A stretch of DNA of 64,000 nucleotides from Rebecca billardiae RCC1528. Taxonomy: Eukaryota; Haptophyta. A program made the position numbers and the translations under genes. Positions 51,074 through 63,230 of this stretch are shown here, in pieces (the first letter of the stretch is position 1; every line of letters begins with the position of its first letter). The DNA is taken from contig OZ251244.1 in NCBI GenBank assembly GCA_965240325.2, positions 992,001 to 1,056,000 of the forward strand, written 5' to 3'. The notes below the pieces were generated by a model. That model was not told where the DNA came from. It saw nothing but the letters and a program-made list of their open reading frames with translations, and did not search any database.

Positions 51074-51649
51074 GCGCGGGGCGCGCGAGCGGGTCGGCGC
51101 GCGCCGGCGGGGCGGGGCGCAGCAGCTGCCGGCCGCGTGCCGCTCGGCCGGTGCGCCCCGCTGCGCGCCGGCTCCAGGGGCGGCGCATGCGCTCAGTGTG
51201 CTGGCCGCGATCAATCGCCAGCGGCTGGCATGGCCGCCGCGCTGCCGTGCACGCGGCCCGTCTTGTCCGCGGCCGCGGTCGCTTGACGACGCTCTGGTTG
51301 CGCGCGCACTGCACAGCCGCGGACCGCGGCGCCGCCGTACCGACGGCGGGCTCCGCGCGGCCTCCGCTCACGGCTCGCCGCGGAATCGTGCCGCGTGCGC
51401 GCGTGTCAAGGCTGACGGAGTGAGGCAGTGAGCACGTACGGCGATTGGCCCGCTGTCGGACGGTCCGCCAGCCAAGGCTTAGGCAGCCAACGGCCCGACG
51501 GGCACCTCACAGACTGGCTGCCGCGACCGCGTCTGCGCGGTCCGGGTCGGTGACGGTTGGCACTCGCGCTGACGGCCCGACGCAGACGATTAGCCGCGCT
51601 GATGCGCGCGCCGGCCAGCTGTCCGCGTGCTGCTGAGACTAACTACATG
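51074..51649. other. Spacer, no gene seen
   Basis: About 575 bp between HslU and the inverted-repeat element; short ORFs only, no supported feature. Confidence 0.5.
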
Positions 51650-52663
51650 CGTATCCCCTTACCGCAGTTCACTTTGCTTCGTATGGTAAATGGTTCAAGC
51701 AAAGTTGACGGCGTCCGCTGAGGGCGCCCTGCGGCCAGTCAGGGCGCCTTTGGGCGCTGAACGCCGCATGACACTGTGCAGGCATGGTCTAGCTACCCTC
51801 AGACAGCCGCCAGACTGGTCCCTCCAGCTACAATGCCTCCACGATGGCATCGCGCGGCAGCGCGCCGCGCTGCCGTACGGGCGTGTCGTGCCCGCCAGGC
51901 TGGCCGTGTGCCCGCGACACCCGGCTGCACGCCTTGCAGCTGCTTCAGGCAGGTAGGCGATCGGTCGAGATGGCTGTAGGCGGTGTACGTACTGCACGCG
52001 CTGGTCTGCGCGCGTTCACCTGACTCGTCGCGCTGAACTCACTCACCTGCCAGTCGCGCGTGACACGCTTGGCGGCTTGCCGCACGAAGCAGCCGCAGGC
52101 CGCGCGCGCGGCGTGATTGCCGAGTGCAAGTCAGCCAGGAGCTCGGCGGGATGGGCGGTCATGTTTCTTCGTCTGTTTCGGTGTCGATCACATGCGCGAC
52201 GCGCGCGCCCCGCTGCGCAAGTACACCCTCCTCATCGCCGACGTCACACAGGAAGCCGCATGATGGATCTCGAGCTCGGAGAGCAGCGTCCGAGCACCAC
52301 AGGCACTGACTGGCAGCCCGAGAGCCGACCGGCGGGTGACGTCCTTCACCCCGCCTGATGCGGTACCGCGTGCGGCACCATACCGCAGCGATACGAGCAC
52401 CTCAGAGGCGAACTGAGCACCCCTCAAAACTTTGCTTCTGGGCGTGCTCAAACACTCGTTTGGCACTCCGTTTGGACGCCGTGGCACCGGAGAAGGGGGA
52501 GGGCGGCGGCGATGAGGCTCGGGTGGCCCACGAACATGCTCACGAAGATGCCTCTCAGCCATCGCGCGCCCTCTCGCGGCGTCCACCTGCCCGCCGAGCA
52601 CGCACCCGCGGGGGCGAACCCATCTTTGCTTCGTATAGAAGCAACCTGCGGTAAGGGGATACG
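51650..52663. mobile_element. Candidate 1-kb element with 18-bp terminal inverted repeats
   Basis: CGTATCCCCTTACCGCAG at 51650-51667 is exactly complementary to 52646-52663, enclosing 1,014 bp with no convincing ORF. TTTGCTTCGTAT also sits next to both ends, within 25 bp. This resembles a non-autonomous DNA transposon. I do not see a clean target-site duplication, so insertion is unproven. The 507-base minus ORF overlapping the right end has no recognisable domain. Confidence 0.5.
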
Positions 52664-52779
52664 TCGTCACGCACGCACTACAATAATTGCGCATGCATCA
52701 TCAGGTTTCGTCATCGATAGCTACCAGCTCACAGCATGGCGGCGGCCGCCCGCCGCTAGATGAGGCCCCTGCGCGAGAG

Positions 52780-53974
52780 ATGCTCCCGGCGGCGCTCTGC
52801 GCCGCGGCGCTGCTCGGCGCGCCGCGGCCCGCGCCGCTCGTGCCGCCCGCCGACCTCGGCCCACGCCCTCGCATCGGCGTGAGCGAGCTCTTCCGCAATC
52901 TCTTCGTCGCGCCGCCGCCGCGCGCAGGCGGCGCGCGCGGCGGCGGCGGGCGGAGCGGCAGCGGCGGCGCGGACGCGGTGCTGCGGAGCGCGGCGTGCAA
53001 GGCGCGCCGCCGCTTCGCGCCGTGGCTCGCCGAGCCCCCGATGCGCGCGCCGCGCGGCCGCGCGCTCCTGCCGCCGATGGCGGCGCTGGCAGCGACGATC
53101 CTCTCTCCGTCGCGGCTCTTCAACGCGTCGCGCCGGCTGTGCGCCGGGCGCGGCGGCGCGCTGGTCTCGCGCGCGCGGGGCGCGCCGCCCGACTTCTGCG
53201 TGCACGCCGCGCTCGACGGCCCCGGCCCGCCCAAGCTCTTCGACCAGTACTCGCACGAGCGGCTCATCCTTGCGCGCGCGCTGCGGCGCGGCGCGCCCGT
53301 CTGCGGCGCGGGCGCGCGCACGATCGGGGCGCTGCGCGCGGCGGCGGAGGCGGACGCGCCGGGCTGGTGCGAGGTGGACGTGGTGCTCGTGCCGTCGGCG
53401 AGCCTCCACTTCTACGCGGTCGGCGGCGCGCAGTCCGAGTGGCGCCAGGGCCAGTGCGTCACGCGCGCCGTGGTGGCGCGCTATTGGTCGGCCGTCGCGG
53501 CCGTCTACTTGCGCCCGGCGGCGCGCGCGGCCGGCGGCGCGCGGCTGGTGGTGGTGGTCGAGCCGCACGCGTGGACGAGCGAGGCGCAGACGGCGAGCCT
53601 CGGCGCGCTCGCCGCGCTGCGCCCCGAGGCGCGGGCGCGGCTGCTCCTCGGCACGACCATGAGCTCGATGCCGCGCGGCGCGCGCGCACTGTTTGGTGGC
53701 GCGCGCGGCGGCGCGGGGTCGGGCGGCGCGCGCGACGGCGCAGGTGGCTCGGGCTGGGGAGGCGGCTGGCGCGATGGCGCGGAGGAGGAGCTGGAGCGGC
53801 GCGAGGCGCTGCTCGGCGCGGCCGCGGCCGCGTCCGCGCAGCCGCCCGCGCACTTTGGCGGCGGCCCGCTCCTCGTCACCGTCCCCTACTACGTCGGCGT
53901 CGAGCGCGCCGCCGATTGGAGCGCCGCCGATTCGACCGCCGCCGGTGCCGCCGGCGGCGGCGGCGACGATACCG

Positions 53975-54011
<37 letters not shown>

Positions 54012-54906
54012 CGGCGGTGCGCGCGAGCGCGCCCGCCGGCCGCTCAGCCTGATCTACGACGCGAGCGTGAAGCAGGCCGGCTACTCTGGCGCCGCGCCGG
54101 CCGATGCCACCCATCCGGACGCGGGCCTGGGCTTTGGCGCGGGCAAGCAGTACGTGAGGCCACTGCTCGAGCGCGCGCTGCGCGCGGCGGGCGCGGTGCG
54201 CTGCGCCGGCGCGCAGAACGGCACGGCGGTTGGCGCGCCGTCGGCGACGCGCCTCGCGCTGTGCCGCGCGCGCGCGCCGCGCGCCGCGTGCGCCGCCGTG
54301 TGCCACGCGCCGATGTACGACTCGCTCGCGAGCGCGGTGCTCGCCCTTGAACCGCCCGGCGACACGCTCGGGCGCTCGCACGCGTACGCGGCCGCGGCGG
54401 CGGGGTCGGTGCTCGCGCTGGTCGAGGGCGGGCACCGCGCGTACGACGAGGGCGAGCCGACCTGGTGGGCGTGGCGCGCGCCGCGCGCGCGCGGGGACGC
54501 GGCCGGCGCGGCGCCGAGCGGCGGCGGGGCGCGGGGCGGCGAGCGGGCCGCCGCTCGGCTCAGCGCGGGCGGCACGCTGCAGCTGCGGTACGAAGCGTTT
54601 TCACTCCTGCTCTCCGCGGCGGAGGTGGCGCGCGCGGCCGCGGCGCAGCGCGCGCCCGAGCCGCCGCCGCCGGTGCCGCCGTGGGCGCGCCGGCTGCTCG
54701 CGCTCAGTGCCGACGGGCCGCGGCTCGCGCGCATGCGCGCCGCGCTGCGCGCCGCCACGCCCTACCTCCTGTACTCGCCCGATGGCTGCGCGGGGCCCGA
54801 GGGGGCCATCTGCGACGCCGCCTCTGCGTTCGAGGCCGTCGTCGCGCGCGCGTGGCGCGCGTGCGCGCGGCTGCGGCGCCCGCCCGCCGTCGCCGCCGCG
54901 CGATGA
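52780..54906 (+). CDS. Exostosin (GT47)-like glycosyltransferase
   Basis: Intronless, 708 residues from the ATG at 52780, which begins a short signal-like leader (MLPAALCAAALLGAPRPAP); an upstream in-frame ATG at 52693 lacks this feature. Exostosin-like blocks in order: FDQYSHERLILARAL, WCEVDVVLVPSASLHFYAV, ARYWSAVAAVYLRPAAR, LVVVVEPHAW, LLVTVPYYVG, PLSLIYDASVKQAGYSG, and the strongest one, MYDSLASAVLALEPPGDTLG then AYAAAAAGSVLALVEGG, matching the GT47 nucleotide-sugar site (S-x-FCLxPxGDT…AGCIPV). A Gly/Asp homopolymer loop interrupts the middle. It would act in the Golgi on cell-surface or scale glycans; donor and acceptor are unknown. Confidence 0.75.
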
Positions 54907-55467
54907 CGCCGGCACTGCGCGCTGTGATGAGCCCGCCATCGGTCGCAGCGCAGCAGCTTTCGCTGCTGGTTTCGTGCGTGGCTCGGATATGATGAGTACA
55001 CAGCAGCGCAGCCCGCCGCCCGCGCGGGCCGTCACTACATCACTGGGCGGCGACACCGCGACACTCGACAGGGGCGCCGCACGCCCGCCGGCGCGGGACT
55101 CTCACAGAGTGTGAGAGACAGACTGACGAGTCACTCGTCCGTGTCCGGATCGATCGACGATGATGATGATCGATATCGACGTACGACTATACTAGCTATA
55201 TACTACTGAAATGCCGCGCCCGGCTGCACTATATAGTGAGTCATATTGAATAAGGCCTGCTGAGACGCGATACGCTCAGCTGAGCATGCCGCCAGTCGGC
55301 GCTTGCTGCCGTCGGCGTGCCCGCGTGACGCAGCGCAGCACGCGGCAGCGACGGCGCCGCCGCCATACACGGCGCCGTCGCGCGACGCGCGGCGCGACGG
55401 CCGCCGCGAAGATCGGCCGCACGGCCGGCGCGCACAGCGCTGCACCGGCGCGCCGCCGTGGCGACGC
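54907..55467. other. Spacer, no gene seen
   Basis: About 560 bp between convergent genes; GATGAT and TATA-rich stretches, no supported feature. Confidence 0.5.
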
Positions 55468-56728
55468 TCAGCTACCGAACGCGGCCCAATCGTCGTCGTC
55501 GCCGCCGTCGGCGGCGGCGGCCTCGTTGGCGAAGGCGAGGTCGGCGCCGCCGACGAACGACGCTCCCCAATCGTCCTCGTCCTCGTCGTCGTCGGTGGCG
55601 GCGGCCGCCGCGCCGGGCCGGCCGGTCGGCGCCGTGCTCGCGGCTGAGGCGGCGGCGGCGGCGGTCGTCGGCGGCGGCGGCGTGCACAGCGGCGCGGCGG
55701 CCGCGGCGGCCGCCGCGCCGCGCGCGCCGCCGGCCGACCCCGCCGCCGCGGCGGGCGCGCGCGCGGGCGGCGGCGGCGAGCTGAAGGCGAAGGCAAAGGC
55801 GTCGTCGCAACCGCCGCCGCCGCCGCCACCGCTCGTGCTCGGCGTCGCGTCGCGCGCGCGCGCCGGCGCGCGCGCGGGCGTGGGCGCCGCCGTCGTCGCG
55901 GGCGTCGGCGCGCCGCAGCTGCCGAGCAGGCCGAGCAGGTCGGCCTCGGGCACTGCGCACGCCGTCGCGGAGGGCGCCGGAGTGTGGACATCAAAAATGT
56001 GAATCAGCTCCGAGCCCAGCAGGTCTGCATGCGGCGGTGGTGGCCGCGCGCCGCGCGCGGAGGCGGAGGGCGGGCCAAACAACGCACCGTCGTCGTCGTC
56101 GTCGTCGCCGTCGTTGTCGGCGCCGCCGCCGCGCTCGAGGTCGCGCCCGCCGCCGCCCCCGCTCCCACCGCCGCCGCCGCCGCCATGCTTCTTGCCCTTC
56201 TCTGGGAGCGTGAACGCGGCGCGGCGGCCGCACGACGCGCGGCCGACCGCGCACAGCACGCAGAGACCACAGAGCATCGCGAGCGCGCACACACCGCCCA
56301 CCACCGCCTCGGCCGGCACGCCCTCGGGCAGCGGCAGCGAGGCGAGCAGCTGCGCGACGCTCGGCTCGTGGCTGAGCGCGATCGTCGCGTTGGCCACCAG
56401 CCCGGCCGTCGCGTGCGCGGCGGCCGACGCCGTCGCGAGCGCCGCCGCCGCCGCGCCGGGCGGCGCGTCGGCGGGCGCGGCGGCGGCGTCGGCGGCCGCG
56501 GCCGCGGCCACGCCGCCGCCGTCGGGCGCGCTCGCGCGCGGCTCGGCCGGCGCCGGCGCCGGCGCGGCGGGCTCGTTCGACTCCGCGTCGAGGTCCGTCT
56601 CCTCGTCGCGCGCCGCCCACGGCGCGCCGCCGCCGCCGCCGGGCGCGCCGTAGCGCTCGCGCGGCGGCTTGGCCGGAGGCTTGGGCCGGCGAGCGGGCTG
56701 CGCGCGCGGCGGCCATTGCTCATCGTCA

Positions 56729-56761
<33 letters not shown>

Positions 56762-59700
56762 AAGTCGTCCAGCCCGCCGGCCGCGCCGCCGGCCGCGGCG
56801 TAGCGCTCGCCGCCAAAGCGGTCGGGCCGAGCCGGCTTGGCGTGTTTGCTCGGCTTGCCAGCGGACCTCGGCCAGCCGCCGCCGCCAGCGCCGCCGCCGG
56901 ATGCGAACGGCTTGGGCCGCCCGGCGCGAGGCGAGAAGCGCCCGTCTGCGTCCGCGTCGTCGAAAGGGTCGCGGCCGACGCCGCTCCGGCCGTCGCCCTG
57001 CGCCGCCTCCTCCTCCTCGTCGCCGCCGCCGCGCGGCGCGCGCGCACCCGAGGCGGCGCCGTACCCGCCGCCGCCGCGCGGCCCGCGCTTCACGCCGCCC
57101 GGCCTGCGCACGCCGCCGCCGCCGCCGCCGCCGAGGCGCGAGCCCGGCGCGCGGCCGAACAGCGAGTCGCCGCCCTCGTCGGCGCCCTCGCGCTCCCACG
57201 GCGCGCGCGCGCCCGCGTCGAAGCGCTGCTTGGGCGCGGCGCGCGCGTACGGCGACGAGCCGCCGCCGTACGCGCCGCCGCCGCCGCCGCCGAACCGGCC
57301 GCCAGCCGCGCCGCCGCCAAAGCCGTCGTCGCCGGCGGCGTCGCGCTCGAAGCCATAGCCTGCCGAGTGCTGGCGCTCGCGCGCGCCGCCGTACGGCGCG
57401 GCCCCGCCGCCGCCGCCGAAGCGCGCGCCGCCGTACGCGCCGCCGCCGCCGCCGGACCCGCCGCCAAACCGCTCGGCCGCCCCGCCGCCGCCGAAGCGCT
57501 CGCCGCCGCCGTACTCGCCGCCGCCGCCGCCGCCGCCGCCAGACGGCGCGGGCGCGGGCGCGGGCGTGCCAGGCACGGGCCAGCTCGGCGCGTCGTCCTC
57601 GCGCGGCGCGGCCGCGCCGACTGGCTCGCGCTCGGGCGGGCGGTAGCGCTCGGCGGGCGGCCCGTCGCCAGCCGGAGCGGCGTCTGGCGCGCGCGCCGCG
57701 CCCGCGCCCGCGCCCGCCGCCGGCTCGGCACGTGCGTACGGCGCAGTGAGCGCGGCGGGCAGCGCGGGCGCGGGGCCGCGCTCGCGCGCCGCGGGCACCA
57801 CCGCGTCATCGGGGCCGACCTCGCCCGGCTGCGGCGACTCGTCGGAGGAGTCGGTGCTCGGCGGGCGCGCGATGACGTCGGTCGGGTCGGGCGGCGGCGC
57901 GTCGTGCGCGCGCTCGAGCGCGCTCGGCGGCGTGCCCTCGGCGCCCGCGTAGGCGGCGGTGGGCGCGTGGCTGCCGCCTCCAGCCTCGGCCGCGCCGCCG
58001 GCCTCGGCCGCGCCGCCGGCCTCGGTCGCGCCGCCGGCCGCCGCCGCCGCGTCGGGCTGCGCTGGCACGGCGGGCGCCGCCGGGCGCACCGCCGCATCCG
58101 GCACCGCCGCATCGGGCTGCGCTGGCGCGGCGGGCGCCACCTCTGCCGGCGCCGCCGCGGCGGACGCCGCCTCGGTCGCGCCCGCCTTCAGAGAGCCAGC
58201 AGCCGCGGGCTCGGCGACGCCGCCGGGCGCGGCGCCATCAGGGCTGGGCCCGTCCGCGGCCGCGGCCGGCTCCGGCGCCATTGGCGCCGAGGGCGCGCGC
58301 GCTGGCTCGGCGGGCGCAGCGCCGGCGCTCGGCGCGAGCGCCGCGGCAGGCGCAGGCGTTGCGTCGCCCGCCGCCGCCTCCGGAGCCACGGCCGGCTCCG
58401 CGGCCATGGGTGCCGCCGCGCGAGCCAGCGGCGGCGCCGACGCAGCGGCAGCCGCCGGCTCGGCGCCGGCGCCCGCCGGCGCGCCCTCCGCCGGGGCGGG
58501 AGCCTCGGCGGCGAAGTGCGGCTCAGACGCCATCGGCACGGTGCCCGGCAGCGGCGTCTCTGTGAGCGCCACCTCGCGGGCGGCGTCCGGCGCGATGACC
58601 GGGGCGGCGCCAGCACCAGCTGCCGCCGGCGCGGCCGCGGCCGTCGGCGCCGCCGCGGCAGGCGCCGCGTCAGCGACGGCTCCGGCAGCCGGCAGCGCCG
58701 GCGGCGCGGCGTGCGCGGCGCCGGCGACCGTCGGCGCGCCCGCGGCCGGCGCCGCTTCCGCCGCAGCCGACGCCGGCCCGACCGCCGGGCCGACGGCCGA
58801 CGACGCGTCTGCTTGCGCCGCCGCCGCCGCTGCGGGCGCGCCCGCGGCGGGCGCGGCGCCGGCCGCTGCGGCGATCGGCGTCGGCGCGGCGGGCGCTACC
58901 GCCGGCTCGGCCGCGGCCGGCGGCGCGTCGGCGGCCGTTGCCGTCGGCGCAGACATCGGCGCCGCGCCCGCCGGCGCCCGCTCCGTCGCGCCGCCCTCCG
59001 AGCCGGCCGCCGGCGCGGCCGCAGCCGCGGCCGCACCGGCCGGCGCCGCCGCCGCCGCCGCCGCAACCGCCGGTGGGGTGCCTGCCGGCGGCGACGGCTC
59101 GGTGGGAGCCGGCGACGACTCGGCGGGAGCCGTCGCCGAGCCAGCTGCCCGCGGACCCGCGCCCGCCGCCGCCGCGGCGGGTGCCGGCTCGGCGCTCTGC
59201 GGCGCCTCCGCCGCCGTCTTGGTCGGCGCAGCAGCGGGCGCAGCCTCCGCGGACGCGGGCGCCGCCGCGCCGGCGGGCGCGGCGTCCGCTGCGGCAGCCG
59301 TCGGCGCAGCGTCCGGCGTCGGCGCCGCCGCCGCTGCGGTCGGCGCGGCGGCGGGCGCGGCCGCGGTGGCCGCCGGCTCGCCCGCCGCCGGGGCCGCTCC
59401 CGCCGCCGCCGCCGCCGTCGGCGCCGCCGCGGCGGCGGGCTCGGCCTCGGCAGCCGCTGGCGCGCCCGCCGCCGGGGTCGGCTCGGCAGCAGGAGCGGTC
59501 TGCGCCGTCGCTGCAGGCGCGGAGGCGGCTGGCACGGCCTCGGCGGGCACGGGCGCGCCCGCAGCCGGGGCTGCGTCGGCCGGCGTGGCGCCCGGTGCCG
59601 CCGCGGCCGCCGCCTCGGCATCCGCAGGCGCGCCGCCCATCGGCGCAGCGGACGCGTCCGCGGGCGGCGCGCGGGCGGCCTCGGCGGCAGCCGGCGCGCC

Positions 59701-61980
59701 ACCGGCCGCCGGCGCGAGCGCGACGGGCTGCGAGCCGGCGGCAGGCGCCGCGGGCTCGGCCGGCGCCGCGGCCGGCGCGGCGTCGGCCGCGCGCGCGGGC
59801 GCGTCCGGCGCCGCCGCGCCGCCGGCGTCGCCGCCGTCCGCCGTCGCGCTCGGCGCGGCCGCCGCGCCGCCCGCCGCCGCCGCCGGCGTCGAGCTGTACT
59901 GCGCGACGACGGCGGCGGGCAGCGCGGGCGCGGGGGCGCGCTCGCGCGCCGCGGGCACCACCGCGTCCTGCGGGCCGACCTCGCCCGGCTGCGGCGACTC
60001 GTCGGACGAGTCGGTGCTCGGCGGGCGCGCGATCACGTCGGTCGGGTCGTGCGCGCGCGCCTCGGGCGCCGCCTCGAGCGCCGCCGTCGGCGCGTGGTGT
60101 GCTTCGCTCGGCGCGGCGGCGGGCGCGGCGGCGGGTGCAGGCGCGGCGTGCGCGCCGGCGGCGGCCCCGCCGGCGTCGGCGGCGGGCGAGGCGTCGGCGG
60201 TGGGCGCGGCCGCCGCCTCAGCCGGCGGCGCAGCGTCGGCCGGGGGCGCAGAGGACGCGCCGGCCGCTGCGGCCGGCGGCTCCGGAGCCGCCGCCATCGT
60301 CACCACCGCCATCGGTGCCACCATCGCCGCCGCCGAGCCCACCTCCGGTGCCGCCGCCATCGCCACCGCCGAGCCCGCCGCCGGGCCCGCCACAGCCGGC
60401 GCCGGCACCGTCGCCACCGCCATCGGTGCCACCATCGCCGCCGCCCTCTCCGCCGCCGGTGCCGCCGCCGTCCCCACCGCCGAGCCCGCCGCCGAGCCCG
60501 CCACCGCCGGCGCCGGCACCGTCGCCACCGCCATCGGTGCCACCATCGCCGCCGCCCTCTCCGCCGCCGGTGCCGCCGCCGTCCCCACCGCCGAGCCCGC
60601 CGCCGAGCCCGCCACCGCCGGCGCCGCCACCGTCACCACCACCATCGGTGCCACCATCGCCGCCGCCGAGCCCACCTCCGGTGCCGCCGCCATCGCCACC
60701 GCCGAGCCCGCCGCCGGGCCCGCCACCGCCGGCGCCGGCACCGTCGGCACCACCATCGGTGCCACCATCGCCGCCGCCCTCTCCGCCGCCGGTGCCGCCG
60801 CCGTCCCCACCGCCGAGCCCGCCGCCGAGCCCGCCACCGCCGGCGTCGCCGCCGTCGCGGAGGCGGCGGCTGCGGCCGAGGCTACCGGCTCCGCGGCGGG
60901 TGCGGGTGCGGCGGGTGCGGCGGGTGCGGCGTCGGGCGGCGCGCGGCTGGCGTCGGGCGGTGCGCCCGGCTCGGTGGACACGCCGGCGCCCGTCGCGCTC
61001 GGCGCGCCCACGCCGCCCGCCGCCGCCGCCGGCGTCGAGCGGTACTGCGCGACGACGGCGGCGGGCAGCGCGGGCGCGGGGCCGCGCTCGCGCGCCGCGG
61101 GCACCACAGCGTCCTGCGGGCCGACCTCGCCCGGCTGCGGCGACTCGTCGGAGGAGTCGGTGCTCGGCGGGCGCGCGACGACGTCGGTCGGGTCGTGCGC
61201 GCGCGCCTCGGGCGCCGCCTCGAGCGCCACCGTCGGCGCGTGGCCGTCGTCGGCGCCACCGGCCGCGCCACCGGCGGCGGCCGCTGGCTGGCCTTGGGCC
61301 GACGCTGCGCCCGGCGCGGGCGCGGGCGCAGCGTCGGGCGCGGCGGAGCCCACCGCGGGCGCAGATGCGTCGGCGGCCGGGGCGGTGGCCGCAGGCGCCG
61401 CGGGCGAGGCGGCCGCGGGAAGCGCCGCCGCGCCCTCCGCGGCGGCTGGCTCGGACGCCGCCGCAGCAGCGGCGGATGGCGCGGCCGGCGCCGCGCCGGC
61501 GCTGGCGGCCGCGCCGTCGGCCGCGGCGCCGCTGGGCGCCTCCGGCGCGTCGGTGGCCGGCGCGACGGCCGCGGGCGCCGCGGGCGAGGCGGCGGCGGGG
61601 AGCGCCGCCGCGCCCTCCGCGGCGGCTGGCTCGGCCGCCGCCGCAGCAGCGGCCGACGGCGCGGCCGGCGCCGCGCCGGCGGTGGCGGCCGCGCCGTCGG
61701 CCGCGACCGGCGCCTCTCGGGCGGCCGGCGGCGTGGAGAGCGCCGCGCTAGTCGCGGGCGGGGTGTCTGCGCCCGCGGCGGCCGCGACGGGTGCGGCCGT
61801 TGCGTGGGCCGGCTCCGCAGCCGCGACGTCGCCCGCGGCGCGCGGCGCGGCACTTGGAATCATTTCCGCGCGCGCGAGCGGGCCGGCGAGCGCGACGGCC
61901 AGAGCGAGCATTGCTGCGACGAGGGGCCGCCGCGACGCGCCGGAGCGCCGGTGCCCGGCGCAGCACCGCCGGTGCAGCAT
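55468..61980 (-). CDS. Giant Ala/Pro/Gly-rich type I membrane protein with adaptor-like tail
   Basis: One frame of 2,170 residues. N-terminal signal peptide (LVAAMLALAVALAGPLARA), then ~1,400 residues of Ala/Pro/Thr/Ser repeats typical of mucin-like or hydroxyproline-rich extracellular proteins, then ~350 residues rich in Gly/Arg/Tyr, an acidic segment, a single transmembrane helix (AVVGGVCALAMLCGLCVLCA, near 56235-56320) and a ~260-residue cytoplasmic tail. The tail has DLLGS, DLLGLLG, DDWGASF and a C-terminal DDDDWAAFGS. Three spaced copies of a conserved Asp/Ser-rich block (RPPSTDSSDESPQPGEVGP) interrupt the low-complexity region at about 61100-61185, 59960-60050 and 57800-57885. Family unknown. 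The minus frame is preferred over the long opposite-strand frames because only it has signal, anchor and tail in a sensible order. Confidence 0.75.
60311..60865 (-). repeat. Five tandem 111-bp units (37 codons) in the giant membrane protein
   Basis: ATCGGTGCCACCATCGCCGC recurs at 60311, 60422, 60533, 60644 and 60755, exactly 111 bp apart. In the minus frame each unit codes for a 37-residue Ala/Val/Met-rich repeat (AAMVAPMxVxTVPAPAVAG type). Confidence 0.95.
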
Positions 61981-63230
61981 GGCGCCTCGCCGCGGGGGTT
62001 CCGCCTCGTTGGCGCAGGCGGGCGGCGCGAGGGCGCGAGTGGCGAGCTGCGTTGGGCAGGAGTTGGGAGTCGTCGGCTTCAGCCGCCGCGCCCGGAAAGG
62101 CCGCGTCCGCCCGTCCGGTATGCGGTATCCGATTCATGCGCGCATCCCGACGCACCCGCGCGAGCTCGTTGGGCGCGCTCCGCCTCGGCCGGGCTCCCAG
62201 ATGACGCCCGTGTACCCTCGCGCCGAGCCGCGTTCAGCCGCATCGGAAGCACTGGCCTCATCCCTCGGGCCTAGCTCCGCCCGGCCACGATCCGACCGAC
62301 GGCGAGACCGCCACCCGACTCGGCGGCGGCGCACTCTCACGATCCCCCGAGCGGCTGCACGCCACGCCGACGGGCGAGACGGTGCCTTCGGTCGCGTGCA
62401 TGGAGGCTCGCGCGAGCCTGGTGAGCATTGCGTTCAATGCCATCGGCAGTCGTGGGCCGAGTGGCCGTTTCAGCCCGCCGGCGGCGCCACCGGGCGCCGG
62501 ACGCGGCACCGTGCGGTCGAGACTCGTTTGCCGACGCCGGCGGACCGTGGAGCCCATCGGGTGCGTGGCTCATCGGCCGTTCGTTGCATTCGGAAGGCGA
62601 TGCCGCCATCGCCGTGGGCGAGCGCGCCGCCTCCAGCGTCGCCCATCGCGTGTACTAGTACCGCCTAGCCTGACGCGTCTGGCGGGTCAACCGTAGCGGG
62701 CCGTATACTCCGTACTGTGAACTACTCTGTGTCAGTCAGTCCGAGGCCTCCAGCGGTGTCGGCTGTCAATCAAGCAGTGAGACTACTTACATCAGCTGCC
62801 GGTGTCAGTGACTCATCAGCAGTCTCAGTGCGCGGTCGTGCGAAGGCGCCGAGAAGTGCGCGCATAGAGCTCGTCATTGATGCTGCGCGCTGTCTGACAC
62901 TTGGCCGGATGACGACAGCCGCCGCCGGGCCCAGGGGCTGAGCAGGGCAGGGCCGCACTGCGGGGCCTCGTGCGTAGCCTCCAGCTGACGCTCCGCAGCT
63001 CAGCCGCCTCGGCCCGACGAGGCGCTGCCCACCCAGCGGGCCGCGCGCCGCAGCGCAACGTTATTGGCGCAGTGTACATGCCGCCGCCGACGCGAGCTAT
63101 CGCCGCCGTGCGGCGGAGGCCAGGGCGTTGCGCGCGCTCGTCGCGAGCGCCGAGGGCGCGTCGCGCGGCACCGGCACCGCGTCGCGGCCGGCCGCGCGCG
63201 TGGCAACCGCCGCCTGGGCGGGCCGCCCGC
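61981..63230. other. Spacer between head and tail of two minus-strand genes, no gene seen
   Basis: About 1.25 kb. The first part is the probable 5' region of the giant membrane-protein gene. I see no supported ORF or RNA gene; the long plus-strand frames entering from the left are shadows of that gene. Confidence 0.5.

Noticed and set aside
52188-52694. 168-codon minus ORF overlapping the 1-kb inverted-repeat element
   Set aside because: No domain, crosses the element boundary, and composition matches the other frames.
55984-62668. Plus-strand ORFs of 2,096 and 1,569 codons opposite the giant membrane-protein gene
   Set aside because: They are stop-free because of extreme GC and codon periodicity of the minus-strand gene. 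They lack signal, membrane segment or recognisable domain and consist of Arg- or Ala-rich low complexity.
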